64,000 nt of DNA from Cyclina sinensis (GCA_012932295.1 JAAONU010000003.1:33280361-33344360); one strand, 5' to 3'; counted from the stretch's first letter, positions 22,492 through 34,399 are shown. Numbers and translations are program-made. Notes: generated by a model not told the origin, from the sequence alone.

Positions 22492-24354
22492 TTAGATCCA
22501 ATACTGTCTTGTTGCTGGACTTTCCCTTTCCATATCTGAACTGGTTGGCCTTTCTTCCCTTTCTAGAGCCTGGATGATCGGTGCAATGTCTGGGTCAGCT
22601 CTCTGCTTCTCAGATATCATTTCGGGTGTAAACCTTTTAAGCCAAGGCTGAACCTCGTCATATGATGCACTCTTAGAGGTGCTTTGTTCTTCGTCTGCTG
22701 TCGCTCCTCTTATTCTAAGTGTTGCCTTTCTTCCCTCACTCTTTGCCCCAAAGTCATAATCTTTCTCAGATGTATTCATAAATACCATTTGCTCAGCCCT
22801 TTTCCGACATTTACCGCATGGTCCACATTTTAGCGCTTCACTCATATCAACCTCACTACACTGACAGTCTCTTGGTTGCTCACACCTGGATAATGCGTCA
22901 CAATGTGGTTGCTTCCTTCCTGGTCGGTACTCTATAGCAAAGTGGTACGGTGCTAGGATCTCAATCCACCTGGCTATTTTACCACTAGGCTCCTTAAGGC
23001 TGAATAGCCAGACTAAAGCTTGATGATCGGTTCGAACCAGGAACCGTCTCCCAAAAAGGTATTGCCGGAAGTACTGAATAAAGAAAACTACTGCCAGAAG
23101 CTCCTTCTCAGTTATACAGTAGTTTCGCTCTGCTTTGTTTAATCCCCTGCTTGCGTAGGAAATTACTCTTTCACGTCCCTGTTGCTCTTGAGCCAGCACC
23201 GAGCCGATCCCAACTCCACATGCATCTGTGTCAAGGATGAATAAGCCACCTTTGTTCAGAGGGTAGCCCATCACGTCCGGACTAATCAACGCCTTCTTCA
23301 ATGCACAAAAGGCTTGCTCACATTCCATACTCCAAATGAAATCGTTTCCCTTCTTGGTAAGGTCTATTAGTGGTCTCGCAATTGTCGCAAAACCCTTCAC
23401 AAATTTTCTATAATAAGATCCTGTAGCGACGAATTGCTTTACTTGCTTAGATGTTTCTGGCCGCGGCCAGTTGACAATTTTTGAGATATTTGACGGATCA
23501 GGTCTGACACCATCTTTAGAGACAATGTGGCCTAAGAAAACAACTTCGGTCTGCAGTAAATGACATTTGTCTGGGCGCAGTTTTAGGCCAGCACTCTGTA
23601 TTCTATTTAAAACTTGATCTACCCTATGAAGATGCTGAATTAAATTCGCCCCATAGATAATTATATCGTCAATGTAGACTAAGCAGGTTTCCCATTGAAG
23701 ACCTTGTAGCGCAATCTCCATCATCCTCTGAAATGTACTGCTACTATTGTTAAGCCCAAATGGCAATCGCGTCATCTCAAATTGTCCAAATTTACAGACA
23801 AACGCGCTCTTTGGGATGTCTTCCTGTTTAAGAGGTATTTGAAAGTACCCACTGGTGAGATCAAAGCTGCTAAATAAGCTTGCACCGGCCACCGCATCGA
23901 GACAGTCTTGTACTCTTGGCAATGGGAAGCCGTCTTGTTTCACCAGTGCATTGACCTTTCGATAGTCAACACAAGGCCTGATCGCATCAGATTTCTTCTT
24001 AACAAGCACAATTGGACTAGCCCATGGAGAAGTGCTCTTTTGTATCACGCCCTTCTTCAAAAGGTCATCGATCGCCTTCTTCTCTTCGTCCGCGTAAGCC
24101 AAAGGAACTCTTCTTGGGCGTTGCTTGATTGGTTCTGCACCATTCGTTTTTATCGGATGCTCTACCAGGTTTGTCAAGCCAATATCCCATTCATCTTTTG
24201 AAAATGTGTGCTCATGTTTCACCAGGAGGCCAGCTATTATTTCAGCTTCCTCACTTGTCCGATTTTTCACCGCTTCATTATATAGTTCCGTCAAATGACT
24301 GGGAATATCTTCTGAGCATGCTTTTGGTCGACTTATTGTGGCCTCTTCTTCCAC
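22492..24354 (-). CDS. Gypsy-1 reverse transcriptase and RNase H
   Basis: A 620-codon open frame. RT motifs in order: RPCVDYRKVN, SSFDLTSGYFQIPL, FGLNNSSSTFQRMM and the catalytic LVYIDDIIIYG. The connection domain includes VVFLGHIVSKDGVRPDP. RNase H begins FILDTDACGVGIGSVLAQ, with ITEKELLAVV and VRTDHQALVWL carrying the other acidic residues. It copies element RNA into DNA and removes the RNA strand. The Met at 24,354 is only the first Met after an upstream stop; the natural polyprotein would begin in gag or protease. The frame ends at a premature stop before integrase. Confidence 0.9.
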   Translation of the reverse strand: MEEEATISRPKACSEDIPSHLTELYNEAVKNRTSEEAEIIAGLLVKHEHTFSKDEWDIGLTNLVEHPIKTNGAEPIKQRPRRVPLAYADEEKKAIDDLLKKGVIQKSTSPWASPIVLVKKKSDAIRPCVDYRKVNALVKQDGFPLPRVQDCLDAVAGASLFSSFDLTSGYFQIPLKQEDIPKSAFVCKFGQFEMTRLPFGLNNSSSTFQRMMEIALQGLQWETCLVYIDDIIIYGANLIQHLHRVDQVLNRIQSAGLKLRPDKCHLLQTEVVFLGHIVSKDGVRPDPSNISKIVNWPRPETSKQVKQFVATGSYYRKFVKGFATIARPLIDLTKKGNDFIWSMECEQAFCALKKALISPDVMGYPLNKGGLFILDTDACGVGIGSVLAQEQQGRERVISYASRGLNKAERNYCITEKELLAVVFFIQYFRQYLFGRRFLVRTDHQALVWLFSLKEPSGKIARWIEILAPYHFAIEYRPGRKQPHCDALSRCEQPRDCQCSEVDMSEALKCGPCGKCRKRAEQMVFMNTSEKDYDFGAKSEGRKATLRIRGATADEEQSTSKSASYDEVQPWLKRFTPEMISEKQRADPDIAPIIQALEREERPTSSDMERESPATRQYWI

Positions 24355-24430
24355 TTCCTTGGCAACTTTTATCTGCCGAATTTTGTTTAAGTTTCCGGTC
24401 TCACCATTGTGCTCTGCTTCCGATACTATA

Positions 24431-25148
24431 CTAACTATCTTTTTCTACTTTCTCTGCTTTGCCTATCACCGCATCTTGTCTCAGTTTGACGTCTACTGGG
24501 AACGGGTTCAAGATGCGCACCTTTGCTGTAGCAGCCCTGTTTATATCCACCAGAGTAGATGGTAATACTAACTGATACTTGTCCTTAAAACCATCAGTTG
24601 GTTCTACCAAGAAGTCTGCGGTTGAATCCTCATCATCCGCTTCACTTCTTTCTACATAGACATCTACTATTGTCTCCGCCTTTCCAGGAATTTCAACATC
24701 TTTTGCGATAGTGACTTTCCTAGTCTTCAAAGCGTCCAGCCTCCGACGGCAGGGTATCTTTTTTCCCTCCAGAATTACTAAGTTCTTGGCAAGGCATCAT
24801 CTTCGATATCAGCCACTATGACCTCACGCTTAAGATTAAGTTCTCCCAACTTAATTTCAAACTGTCCTTTTCCAAAAATTTTAATTGGCGCACCCCCTGC
24901 CCCCTTCAGATATGTAGAATTTTGCAATATTGGCCTTTTCTGCTTATCCAATGTAAGGTAAACTCTATTTGACAAAATGGTTCTTGAGGCACCTGTGTCA
25001 GCCGTGAACACAACCGGTTCTCCCTCAACAGTACCCCAAACATAGACACCATCGTTTGTCTCCTTCTTCAGGCCATTCTCTCCATTCCTTGCGTCCTTAT
25101 TTTCTGAAGTCCGCTTTTTGTTAGTGTCTGTGGCCTTCTCTATATTCT
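24431..25148 (-). pseudogene. Gypsy-1 protease and protease-RT linker, broken
   Basis: The aspartic protease active site FTADTGASRTIL lies near 25,000, with a flap-like GAGGAPIKIFGKG downstream. The frame ends at 24,778 (DDALPRT, stop) where family members would continue, then resumes as ILEGKKIPCRR and a linker that runs to 24,431 before another stop. At least two lesions therefore separate protease from RT. The gag-protease boundary is also a change of frame, which might be natural frameshifting. Confidence 0.8.
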
Positions 25149-26490
25149 TTACTTGGACCCCTCTTTGGCCGCAAGAGCTGGTCCGTTGAAGTTTAAAGGC
25201 TTCTTTGCAAAGGGCCTTGCTGAATCTTCAGTTTTCCTACCATTAATTTTCTTTGCTGGGCAATCCCTTGAGTAATGTCCATGCTTATGACAGTTAAAGC
25301 ATTCAACACCCCTCCTATCTGGCCTCTTGCTAATTTCCGTCCTTTTTTCAGGTTCTTGCGCCCTTTCAAGCTTTTCCAGTCTTTCAAGGATTTGATCTAG
25401 CACTTTCATTTCATCGCTTTTCTCTTCATTCTTTGGGGTATCTGCTACTTTCCACTCAGGCGCCCTCTTAATGCTTTGGCACTTTGACAACTCATTTGGT
25501 ACTTCCACCAGGGACTGCCGTATAATATGTTTATTTCGTCTGTCACTCTTAGAAGCATTTCTTGTTTGTATTAAGTTGACTACATGAAACACAGCCTCAT
25601 CAATATTGGAGGGTTCTTTATGATATTCCACCTGGAATTTCAACTCCTCATCTTTCAGTCCATCAAGAAACCTTCTGACTAGATCTTCGTCGCTGGTTCT
25701 TCTATCCCTGTACCCATGGGCCTTATCATATAGCCTCTTGAGATCTGCCGCATATTCCTCAATGGTTTCCCCAGCTTCTTGTATCCTGTTACTAAATTTA
25801 GCCGCAAATGACCTAGCTGTCTCAATTTTCCGAAAACGACTGTTAAGTTCTGCAGTCAATTCATCATAGTTCTGCACAACTGATTGAGGTAGTTGAGTAA
25901 AGACAAATTCACTTGCTTGTCCCTCTATCCTAAGCAACAGCTTCAAATCGAGCTATCCATGTAGCCCGGTCTTCTTTGCCTGTAAAGGAAGGTATCTTCA
26001 CAATACTTGTGTGGCCACAGCTTTGAGGTCTTCTGACGTAGGCCGTATCATAGTATTCACCATGTCCATAACTCTCAGGTGGTCTTCTCGAAGTATCATA
26101 CCTGTTGTTCTTAAATCTGACTTCTCCATAGGACACTCTTGGTTGCTCTACATAGGGCTCATGTAATGCGTGGATCTGTGGACAGCTTTCAGAATTTGCT
26201 TGTCTTACAGGGGCTTGTCTCAGCTCTTGAAGTTCTTTCACCACATCTCTCAGGACACTTGTTACACCACTCATCATAGCCGATATCTCTGCAGCAGCAT
26301 TCCCATTGGTGTTAGTATTGCTATCATTCTTTGACTCAACCAAGACGTCACTCCGCACTGATGCCACATCTGATATCTCATCGGCTGTCTCGAAGTCAGT
26401 AGATCTGCCTTGCATTCCTTGGTTTGGTTGCAAATCTTTAAAGCTTATTACTCCCTCACTGTCAACAAGTGTAGGGCTTTTTGTGCTCAT
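25149..26490 (-). pseudogene. Gypsy-1 gag (capsid plus zinc knuckle), frameshifted
   Basis: The ATG at 26,490 starts an N-terminal part that runs to WIARFEAVA at 25,930. The capsid part resumes in another frame (from about 25,946) with TQLPQSVVQNYDELTAELNS and FAAKFSNRIQEAGETIEEYA, typical of Gypsy gag. A CCHC zinc knuckle, CFNCHKHGHYSRDC, sits near 25,270. The junction at about 25,930-25,950 is a frameshift, possibly with a small deletion. Gag packages element RNA into virus-like particles. Confidence 0.85.
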
Positions 26491-26632
26491 GATGCAGTGG
26501 GGTTCACGCAGTATCAGTGCGTATGTCTATATTAAATACAGCCAAAAAGCTATAACGCTTATCAGTAAATAATAATACTTCGTAACGCCAAAAACAGGTT
26601 CGAATCTCTGAATCTACCTCTGGAATACAGTA
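26491..26632 (-). other. Gypsy-1 5' leader
   Basis: Untranslated DNA between the primer-binding site and the gag ATG. GT dinucleotides are present (for example GCGTGAAC), but none is a clear splice donor. Confidence 0.5.
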
Positions 26633-26651
26633 GATCCCACCGCTGCCACCA
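26633..26651 (-). promoter_or_regulatory. Candidate primer-binding site of Gypsy-1
   Basis: On the minus strand TGGTGGCAGCGGTGGGATC begins five bases after the 5' LTR. It starts with the TGG expected from a tRNA CCA end; the tRNA species is not assigned. Confidence 0.65.
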
Positions 26652-26656
26652 TAAAA

Positions 26657-28375
26657 TGTTACGCTCCTGCGCTTGGTATTTTCTATTATGTTTAATGCTG
26701 ATAAGCGACTATTTGGACGTATTGCTTAGGGTTCTGAGGTTTGACTTTATGAAACCCACGACCTGGATGACCGACTTGGCTCAAGTATTGGACCAGTGGT
26801 TAATGCCCCTGATATCTTCAGTGGTGCTTACTCTCAGTTCTTGTTAACTCTGCTGTAGACTGCAGTACCGTCATTGGCTGCTCTCAGTGACCTCGTTAGT
26901 TTTTCTCTTGTAAGCCACAGTTACCCTGATCGACTGCTCTCCGTGACTGTCGAAGCCAATCCCAACTATTTATATTTTATAATAATTCTTGGGAAACATC
27001 TAACTAAACACATAAGAAACAATATCTAATTCAACTTATTTTAATAAAACTTTATTATATCTAACAAAATCAGAAAACAAGTTATTCTAGGAAAATAGTA
27101 CAAAGTTAAAAATCACGGTGACAGTCGCGGCGAAACCACAGAAATGACGCGGTTCTGTCAGTTCCCAAGATAATAACAACAAAGAAATAAATACTATATA
27201 AGACAATGTTTAAGGTTTACTTGCTCTTTTATCTAAAAAATTTACTGGAAATATGCATAAAAAATGAGTGCACACCGTTTAAAATTAAGTTGAATACGCC
27301 GAAAATATAAGTTTCTTGAAAAAGCCAAATACGGTGAGCCTATGTGAATTTAGAAGTTGGAAGACCCCGAATGAAAGAAATCGGGCTATTTATATGCCAC
27401 AATCCCCACACTATCCACAGCTGTGCAAAAGAACGATCCACAAATTTTCCGTGGAACTCCACATATTTTCTGTGGGAGTGTGGAAAAAAAGACGCTCCAC
27501 AAGTTTTCTGTGGGGTTGCATTTACCAACAAAATACTTTATATTTTAAAGGATGACAGTGGTAAAACCATTGAAAGGTATAAAACAAACCTCAAATTTAC
27601 GTTTGCGAGATGCAATATAAGGGAGCATCATTAAAATTGAGTTAAAAATAATTGTCCCACGTCAGCCACAGGATTCACAGCATCCACAGTTGCTATGCGA
27701 CTTCTCTCCGTGGGTAAACAAAGTATTCAAAATGGCCGAATAGCAAGTGCGTTTAAACAAAGAACATGAAAATGGAAGTGTTACACTTTGACTTAGGAAT
27801 AATCATTCGACCGAACTACAGATCTTTGGTTTCTCTATCATTAGTCTCAATATTTCGACTGCAAGACCGACCGATTTACAAACTGATATTACATAGATGT
27901 CGGCCTTTACGAAGGGCCAAGGGCGAACATCGTCTATATAATAAAGAGCCCTGGCGCACAATTTGTTGGGCTACTCTATCATATACAATCAAAGTCTAAA
28001 TTCTAAAGTGTCAAAATACGAAGCAATTTATTGTTTACATAAGTCGTGAAAACTGGATACATTCAGTATAGACGTACGAGACTACCATTCAAAATTCACT
28101 TTAAATGCATATTATTTAGAAATCTAGGTGCAAGACAGATTGTGAAAATACACGTCTTAAACACATTTTACATTTGGCGAACATAAGTCAAAATTATCAA
28201 GAGTCTTAGTACGTTGAACTTTGTATGGTGAGAAGCTCACATCATACCCTATATTCATGAACAAGTTATACAATAAATAGTGATAATAGGAACAATTTGA
28301 AGGAAATTCCACTGTGTAGAAAAAATATGTTCTACAAGTCAAGGTAAGAGTTTAAAGAAACACCAGGGTATTACA
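26657..28375 (-). repeat. Gypsy-1 5' LTR (1,719 bp)
   Basis: Bounded by TG..CA (plus strand TGTTACGCTCC to GGGTATTACA). Holds a 141-bp segment (27,842-27,982) absent from the other LTR and flanked by CTCTATCAT repeats. On the minus strand that segment includes TTTATTATATAGACG, a possible TATA-type promoter. Confidence 0.95.
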
Positions 28376-28411
28376 ATATAAGCAATGCGAGGCAGTAGTT
28401 AAATCATAGAT

Positions 28412-28845
28412 AGATATTCTTTTATTATGAAATAAGCCAATCATGGTCCATAATCATAGCATCAATATCAACATACAAATAATTACATATATCAATATGG
28501 CATGACAGTGTTGCTAGTGTTAGTTCAACTGCATTCAATCGGACAACACCGAATTATACATTTAAATTATGAGCATACATACATATATCATATACATAAC
28601 AGTCATATCAAATGAATGAAAATAAACATTGAGAATTAATTAATACAGTTTGGGAGAGACCTGAAAAATATTCATTTACATATTAATAAATAGTCTGCGA
28701 CGTTCAAATGCTTTGAATGTGAAAGCTGCTAAATTTCTTAAAACATTCTTGTAAGAAGTACTTAACAATTCAGTAAATTTCATATTACTCGGGTGTTTCT
28801 AATAGAATGGTTTAATGTATTGTTTTCTTATATCATCCGTCTCAT
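28412..28845 (-). mobile_element. Non-LTR retrotransposon 3' end fragment
   Basis: Minus-strand reading gives a C-terminal tail resembling LINE ORF2 products (RKQYIKPFY, then NMKFTELLSTSYKNVLRNLA and FERRRLFINM, stop near 28,685). About 270 bp of AT-rich 3' sequence follow, ending AATAAAAGAATATCTATC. Absent from copy A. Confidence 0.55.
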
Positions 28846-29699
28846 GCGCTACTGAAAAGAATCAGACATTTTTGGCAAAAAGAAAGAGAGATTATTAATA
28901 CTTTTTAACTGCTCCTTTAAGGATTACGAGTCTCTGTAAAAGAAGTTGTACTGGGCCGTACAGTATCCATAGATTATTTTAAGTTAATGTTTGATATACC
29001 GAGTACTATAAATCTTAGTTCTTCAATTTAGAATTTAAATTTACTTAATAATTCTACTGTGTATGCTTGAGAAGACATATATTGTACAGGGAAAGTAATG
29101 TCAAAGCTTAAAACATAGAAACATACACTTCGTAACTAGCTGAAATCAATAGCCATCATTAAAACCAAGCTTCAACCATGAACATCTGCCACAGGGAAAA
29201 GAAATCCCGATACGTATGATAAAAATCAAAGTGGAGCTAAGGCATTTCTAAAGTTGATTTCGATTTCTACATCACTTAATACAATGAACAGAGAATCCCG
29301 GTGTTAGAGAGAAAACATCAATCAGTCCTTAAGTCAAATATTCAATCAATTATAGTAAAATTATACATCCAGCAGAGCTTTTCGAAAAATGTTTTCTTAC
29401 GATTGTAAGAAGACACCTTTTAGTAACTGTTAACTTCCACGTGGACTTGTATTTATTTGTCTATCTATTTTTTTTTATTTATTCTTTACACGTAATCGCC
29501 GTATAAGTCAGATGCATTTACTCGTATTTCCTTTAAAAGTGTCGTCTTACAGACGTTAGGAAGACGACTGGAGAGGACGATCAACAATTTTCCTCGGCTT
29601 CGGCTCGGACAAAAATTGTCGTTTGTCCTAGCGAACCGCCTTCTTTACGTCTGTAAAAAGACACTTTTGAAGAAAAACTCATATTGTATCTATTATACA

Positions 29700-30050
29700 C
29701 AAACGAAAAAATATGGTCAAAACAGATACTAATATTTTCTTTGTATCAATTACATCGCTATAATTCATTCATTTTAATGTATTTTAAAAAGCCTAAATTT
29801 GGTATGACTGATCAGAAAGCCAACAAGCCAACATCGCGAAACTGTTTTCGTTAGAACATTAACCTTGTCCTCTAAATCTAAATGAAAGAAAAAGACACTG
29901 ATTAAATAAACGGAAATAGAGAAATAAAATTAAATAAATTCTGACCCCTGAGGCAAATATTGCTGTAAAGTGTGCTATTCCTCAATAACCTTATTAAAAT
30001 TTTGATTTGCTGTCAGGAGTCGTTGCATCCGCTTCAAGGTAACAAACAAC
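29700..30050. mobile_element. Right end of transposon-like element, copy 3
   Basis: Matches 13,090-13,440 closely and 4,890-5,170 more weakly, ending in CTGTCAGGAGTCGTTGCATCC and running into the satellite. Confidence 0.5.
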
Positions 30051-31020
30051 GTAAAATGTGCTCCAAAGTAAAAAGCATATAAAATGTTTTAAAGTAACAA
30101 ACAAAGTAAAATGTGCATCAAGGTAACAAACAACATAAAATGTGCTTTAATGTAGCAAACGACGTAAAATGTGATTCAATGTAGCAAACGACGTAAAATG
30201 TGCTTCAAGGTAACAAGCAACATAAAATGCACTCTAAAATAACAAACCACGTAAAATGTGCTTCAAAGTAACAAACAACGTAAAATGTGCTTAAAGGTAT
30301 CAAACAATGTAAAATATTTTCCAATTTAACAAGCAACGTAAAATGTGCTTCAAGATAACAAACAATGCACAATGTGTGTCAAGGTAACAAGCAACGTACA
30401 ATGTGTTTCAAGATAACAAACAACGTACAATGTGTTTCAAGGTAATAAGCAACGTACAAGTTGCATCAAGATAACAAAGAACGTAAAATGTGTTTCAAGG
30501 TAACAAGCAACATAAAATGCGTTTGAATGAAACAAGCAACGTAAAATGTGCTTCAAGATAACAAACAATGCACAATGTGCATCAAGATAACAAACAACGT
30601 ACAATGTGTTTCAAGGTAATAAGCAACGTACATTGTGCATCAAGATAACAAACAACGTACAATGTGTTTCAAGGTAATAAGCAACGTACTATGTGCATCA
30701 AGATAACAAACAACGTACAATGTGTTTCAAGGTAATAAGCATCGTAAAATGTGTTTGAAGGAAACAAGCAACGTAAAATGTGTTTCAATGTAACAAGAAA
30801 CGTAAAATGTGCTTCAAAATAGCAAGCAACGTAAAATGTGCTTCAAGATAACAAACAATGTGAAATGCGCTTCAATGTAACAAACAACGTAAAAAATGTT
30901 TCAAGGTAAAAAGCAGCTTAAAATTTGTTACATGGTAACAAGCAACGTAAAATGTGTTTCAAGGTAACAAGCAATGTAAAATGCACTTAAGTGTAACAAG
31001 CAACGTAAATGCACTTAAAG
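30015..31020 (+). repeat. 29-bp satellite array B, about 33 copies
   Basis: Same unit and variant order as array A, but with fewer of the 58-bp alternating dimers (about three against five) and a private variant near 30,500. Confidence 0.9.
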
Positions 31021-31350
31021 GGTGCTGGATCTACATCTACGTGTACAAGGCAATTTATGGTCTCAGTTTATTAATTAATTATGCAAATATTTCTTCTGAC
31101 AACTGTTTTCTGTTAACTTTTTCTCCCAGAATTTTTTCTGTTAAATTTTCTCCCAGATTGTTGTTTCTGTCAGATAAAAATATTGTAAATATGGTGCTGT
31201 ATAAAAAGATGTATCTATGTTATAACCTGGTACTATTTAAATTATCAATTGAAATGTTTACTTGTAAATGTTTTATGTTCTTCTAAGTAAATGCATGCTT
31301 TTTCACTGAACTGTGTAATTAAAATGGCTCTAAATATATGTTAACATTTA

Positions 31351-31406
31351 ATGTTATGTTATGTTATGTTATGTTATGTTATGTTATGTTATGTTATGTT
31401 ATGTTT
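31351..31406 (+). repeat. (ATGTT)n microsatellite
   Basis: About 11 perfect ATGTT units. Copy A breaks into the assembly gap at exactly this point. Confidence 0.95.
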
Positions 31407-31639
31407 AAGTGTAACAACATGCAGGCAAATTCAGATTAATTCAAGCTATTGCAAATCATTCATGAAAAATTCAGTCTTTAAAATAGGAAATTGAAATGAC
31501 AAATGTGAAGAAACACTTAAACTTTTAGGCATTGATGTAGATTACGAACTCAATTTTGATTTCCACATTGGTAACATTTACAAGAAAGCAGGTAAACTAA
31601 CTTTCTTCATAGAATATGTCATAATTTAAGTAAATTTAG

Positions 31640-31665
31640 TCAGAGACCTTATATAAGGTCTCTGA
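31640..31665. repeat. 26-bp perfect palindrome
   Basis: TCAGAGACCTTAT followed directly by its reverse complement, no spacer. Lies within decayed LINE-like sequence. Confidence 0.8.
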
Positions 31666-31939
31666 TTTAGTTCATACTTTTATTCCGTCAAACTTTAACT
31701 TCTGTCCTACTGCATGGCATTTTTTTCTGAAGTTAATACAAAGAAATGGAAAAGAGAGTAAGAGAGGGCACTTAGATATCTTTAATGTTATTACACTTCA
31801 ACTTATAAAAAATATTAAATAAAATGAACCTCCGACATTATATATTAGAAGAATGAGAATCAGGTCAATTGAAACAATTAAAATCCTAAATGAAATTTTT
31901 CCAGTAATATAATCAGAATTAGTAGTTAAACGAAGCTCA

Positions 31940-32100
31940 TCAATTAACTTTAGATAATCTAACATTTTGCAGGCTCCAAGAATACATACAACAAGTATAA
32001 ACCCATTTAGGTATGCTGCTCCAATGCTGTGGAATCCCCTCCCTGATGATTTTAGGACTGCAACCAGTTTTAACCAGTCTAAAACCTAATGTCATCATAG
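31940..32100 (+). mobile_element. LINE RT C-terminal fragment
   Basis: Frame reads SINPFRYAAPMLWNPLPDDF and RTATSFNQSK, the usual RYAAP..LWN.LPDD ending of Jockey/CR1-type reverse transcriptases. Upstream, 31,420-31,940, looks like more of the same element with stops. Confidence 0.65.
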
Positions 32101-32109
32101 GACGGAAAA

Positions 32110-34125
32110 GATTGCATATTCTTAACTTACAGGGGCAGTTACAAGTTCTGTTTGGTGTTATAAATCGTTCATTAGTGTCATATATACTATTTATCTTATA
32201 TTGTCAAAAATTTCTAAAAACATCTATACATCTGTGTTTATTCATTTTTAAATTCCTCTGCAGTGTTTGTAAAGTTCTTGTTGTTTTTTTGCTTGATTTT
32301 TGTTTGCTACTAACTCTGTCTGTTTAACAAAGTAACATATGTTTTGTATGTATTGTCAGCTTACAATGAAATGTGGTCATCTAGATGTACCCTGCTTTTT
32401 CGATATTGCGGTATTTCAAAAACCTTATACAATAATCACGTCACACTTATAGTCACCAGTTCAGCATATTCACACAGACCATAATAGTTGCTCTTTGTAA
32501 GACTTGTTATGTTTGTGCTTTTGTGTCCATGGTGTAATTCATGTTATTTTATTGAACGTTTGCTTTGTCACAGCGAAGAAGCTGCTGATTTGCTTACTCT
32601 AAATTTGATTGTGAAAGGATTCGGTTCTTATCACTTTTCAATTTCAATCATTCATTTATTCTTTTTCTTTGTTTTTCCGCTTCTCGTTTTAAGAACAGTT
32701 TTATGTTTAGATTTATGATCAGCAACTGCAGCACAGTTGTACTATAAATTATAATACTTGGGTTGTCTTTCTTCTACAGTGTTGATAATTTTACTTAAAT
32801 GAGGGAGGAGTAGGATGTTTTCAACTGTACTTTAAGTCCATTGGGGGTATTTTGAACCTCCCGATAGAGTCATTTATTTCAACGGATGAATAAAAGTACT
32901 GAGTCGGGGTGATGTAATGTTGCTCCTAATCGGGAATAATGTTTCAAATTGCCAGCCAGATCTATGTATTCAATCATGATTTTTCTTATTCTGAGTAAGT
33001 CTTAACATTGCCTCTTTAGCTTTTCACTGTTTACACCTATTTTTAACTATATAGTCCTTTCAATTTATTGATCTTTGAACTGATTTGTACGCCCATGCGT
33101 ACATGAGTACTTCTAGCTACGCCCCTGTCTTATGTTGACTTTCATCAGAGTTTATGCTGTAATGTAAAAGTCTAACACATAAATTTATGTGTATTAATAA
33201 CTGCCTGAAATGTGGGATTTTAAATGGTCAGCTATCTTTACAAAGTTGTTCGGAATTCAGCTCAAGCCAAGAACGAGTTCCCTCCCTTGGTACAATTTAT
33301 TGTTAGAACACATCCATCATTCAGCTAACTTTTTGGGCGTGTTTTATGCATAAAATTTTAGAAGTTTAATTAAGAAATTGTGGAACGTTGCTAGGCAATT
33401 TTAGAATCGTGAATCTCAAACATCAAGCGCAGCAAAGAAAAAATAGATGTTACCTTTAAGCACTTTAATTAAGGTGCATGCCATTCATTTTCATGTGATA
33501 AACTGTTATATATTCAAGTTCAAGTTAACCGGGGATAAAGTATTCCTTCTTTACCGTTTTAAAACGCATTTGATAAGGTTTAGTAAATGACATATTGTGA
33601 AGGCACCTTTTTTTCAACAAATATATTTAAACAAAAACGTGAAATAAAGTTCAGCAATTCCTTTAATATATGCAGAGTAGACAATGCGAAAATGTCATTC
33701 CTATCTCTGTGACTAACTTACATTTCTATGCCATTTTTGTTGCCGTAGACGTCAAACAGTAACATTGTTGAATTGTGACAAGTTTCTAAAACAGTTATTT
33801 ACTTTCAGTACAGAAACGGTGCTAAAAATGGCACACTCTAAAGAACTGAGCTTTCCAGCTGAACCCGTCTTACTTTCAGTAGATTAACTATAATGTTATA
33901 TGTGAAACGTTAGCAGTGTAGAATGTACCTGTCGAAATTAATCACTGTTTATTTCCAGTCAATGTTCCTATATTTCTTAAACAGACTTTGTTTAGACAAA
34001 ATTAAGTAAAGAAAACGTTCACTTCCGTTCTCTGAACTTTCAAAGGGCATCTTTAGGTAAAATTCCCTTCTGTTTTTTCCCGATACGTTTTTATCTGTTT
34101 AGAGATCACTTCGGCTAGTTTTAAG
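32110..34125. other. Intergenic DNA without recognisable genes
   Basis: Several short open frames with no recognisable motifs. 33,660-33,920 is a diverged relative of 7,030-7,250. No splice-bounded coding exon found. Confidence 0.45.
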
Positions 34126-34127
34126 CG

Positions 34128-34310
34128 CGGTCAAGGCAACGTGGTCCAGGGGTAGTGTGCAGGGCACCGGATCCGCAGGTCGCTGGTTCGAATCCCGTCA
34201 GAGGCGAGATTTTCTCAGAATACTGGTATGGAACCCATGAAACAGTCATCAAGCGTGATGAATCTAAGTTGTTGGAACTTGTATCACAATCGATGTAAAA
34301 TAAATGAATC
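34128..34310 (+). mobile_element. tRNA-derived SINE
   Basis: Head with A-box-like GTGGTCCAGGGGTAGTG (34,141-34,157) and perfect B-box GGTTCGAATCC (34,185-34,195). An unrelated body follows, ending AAAATAAATGAATCAC. The head is too imperfect at the acceptor stem to be a tRNA gene. Confidence 0.75.
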
Positions 34311-34399
34311 ACAACTATACTAAAGCGCAGCTGAAAATGATAAAGAAACGGATTTTCTAAGAATAACTTACATCGACACCACTAGAAACAGGTTTTCGG

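Larger units (their letters stand above)
17700..28375 (-). mobile_element. Ty3/Gypsy LTR retrotransposon with extra 3' ORF (Gypsy-1)
   Basis: Full-length element of 10.7 kb read on the minus strand: 5' LTR 28,375-26,657, candidate primer-binding site, gag, protease, RT/RNase H, integrase, an extra ORF, polypurine tract, 3' LTR 19,308-17,700. It is flanked by the 4-bp duplication ATAT. Copy A of the segmental duplication supplies the empty site. The order protease-RT-RNase H-integrase places it in Ty3/Gypsy. Gag and pol carry several stops and frameshifts, so this copy is not autonomous. Confidence 0.95.
28376..31410 (+). repeat. Segmental duplication, copy B, right part
   Basis: Continues the match to copy A (12,215-14,820) after the Gypsy element, with a LINE fragment (28,412-28,845) that copy A lacks. 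Shares the 29-bp satellite and the unique tail GGTGCTGGATCTACATCTAC. Confidence 0.9.

Noticed and set aside
25120..25150. Programmed frameshift between gag and protease of Gypsy-1
   Set aside because: The frame change is real, but no clear slippery heptamer plus structure was seen and the copy has other lesions, so natural frameshifting cannot be claimed.
32488..32718. 76-codon hydrophobic open frame
   Set aside because: Phe/Leu runs arise from T-rich DNA; no start context, homology or splice support.
34128..34200. tRNA gene
   Set aside because: A and B boxes are present, but the acceptor stem does not pair and the sequence continues into a SINE body.
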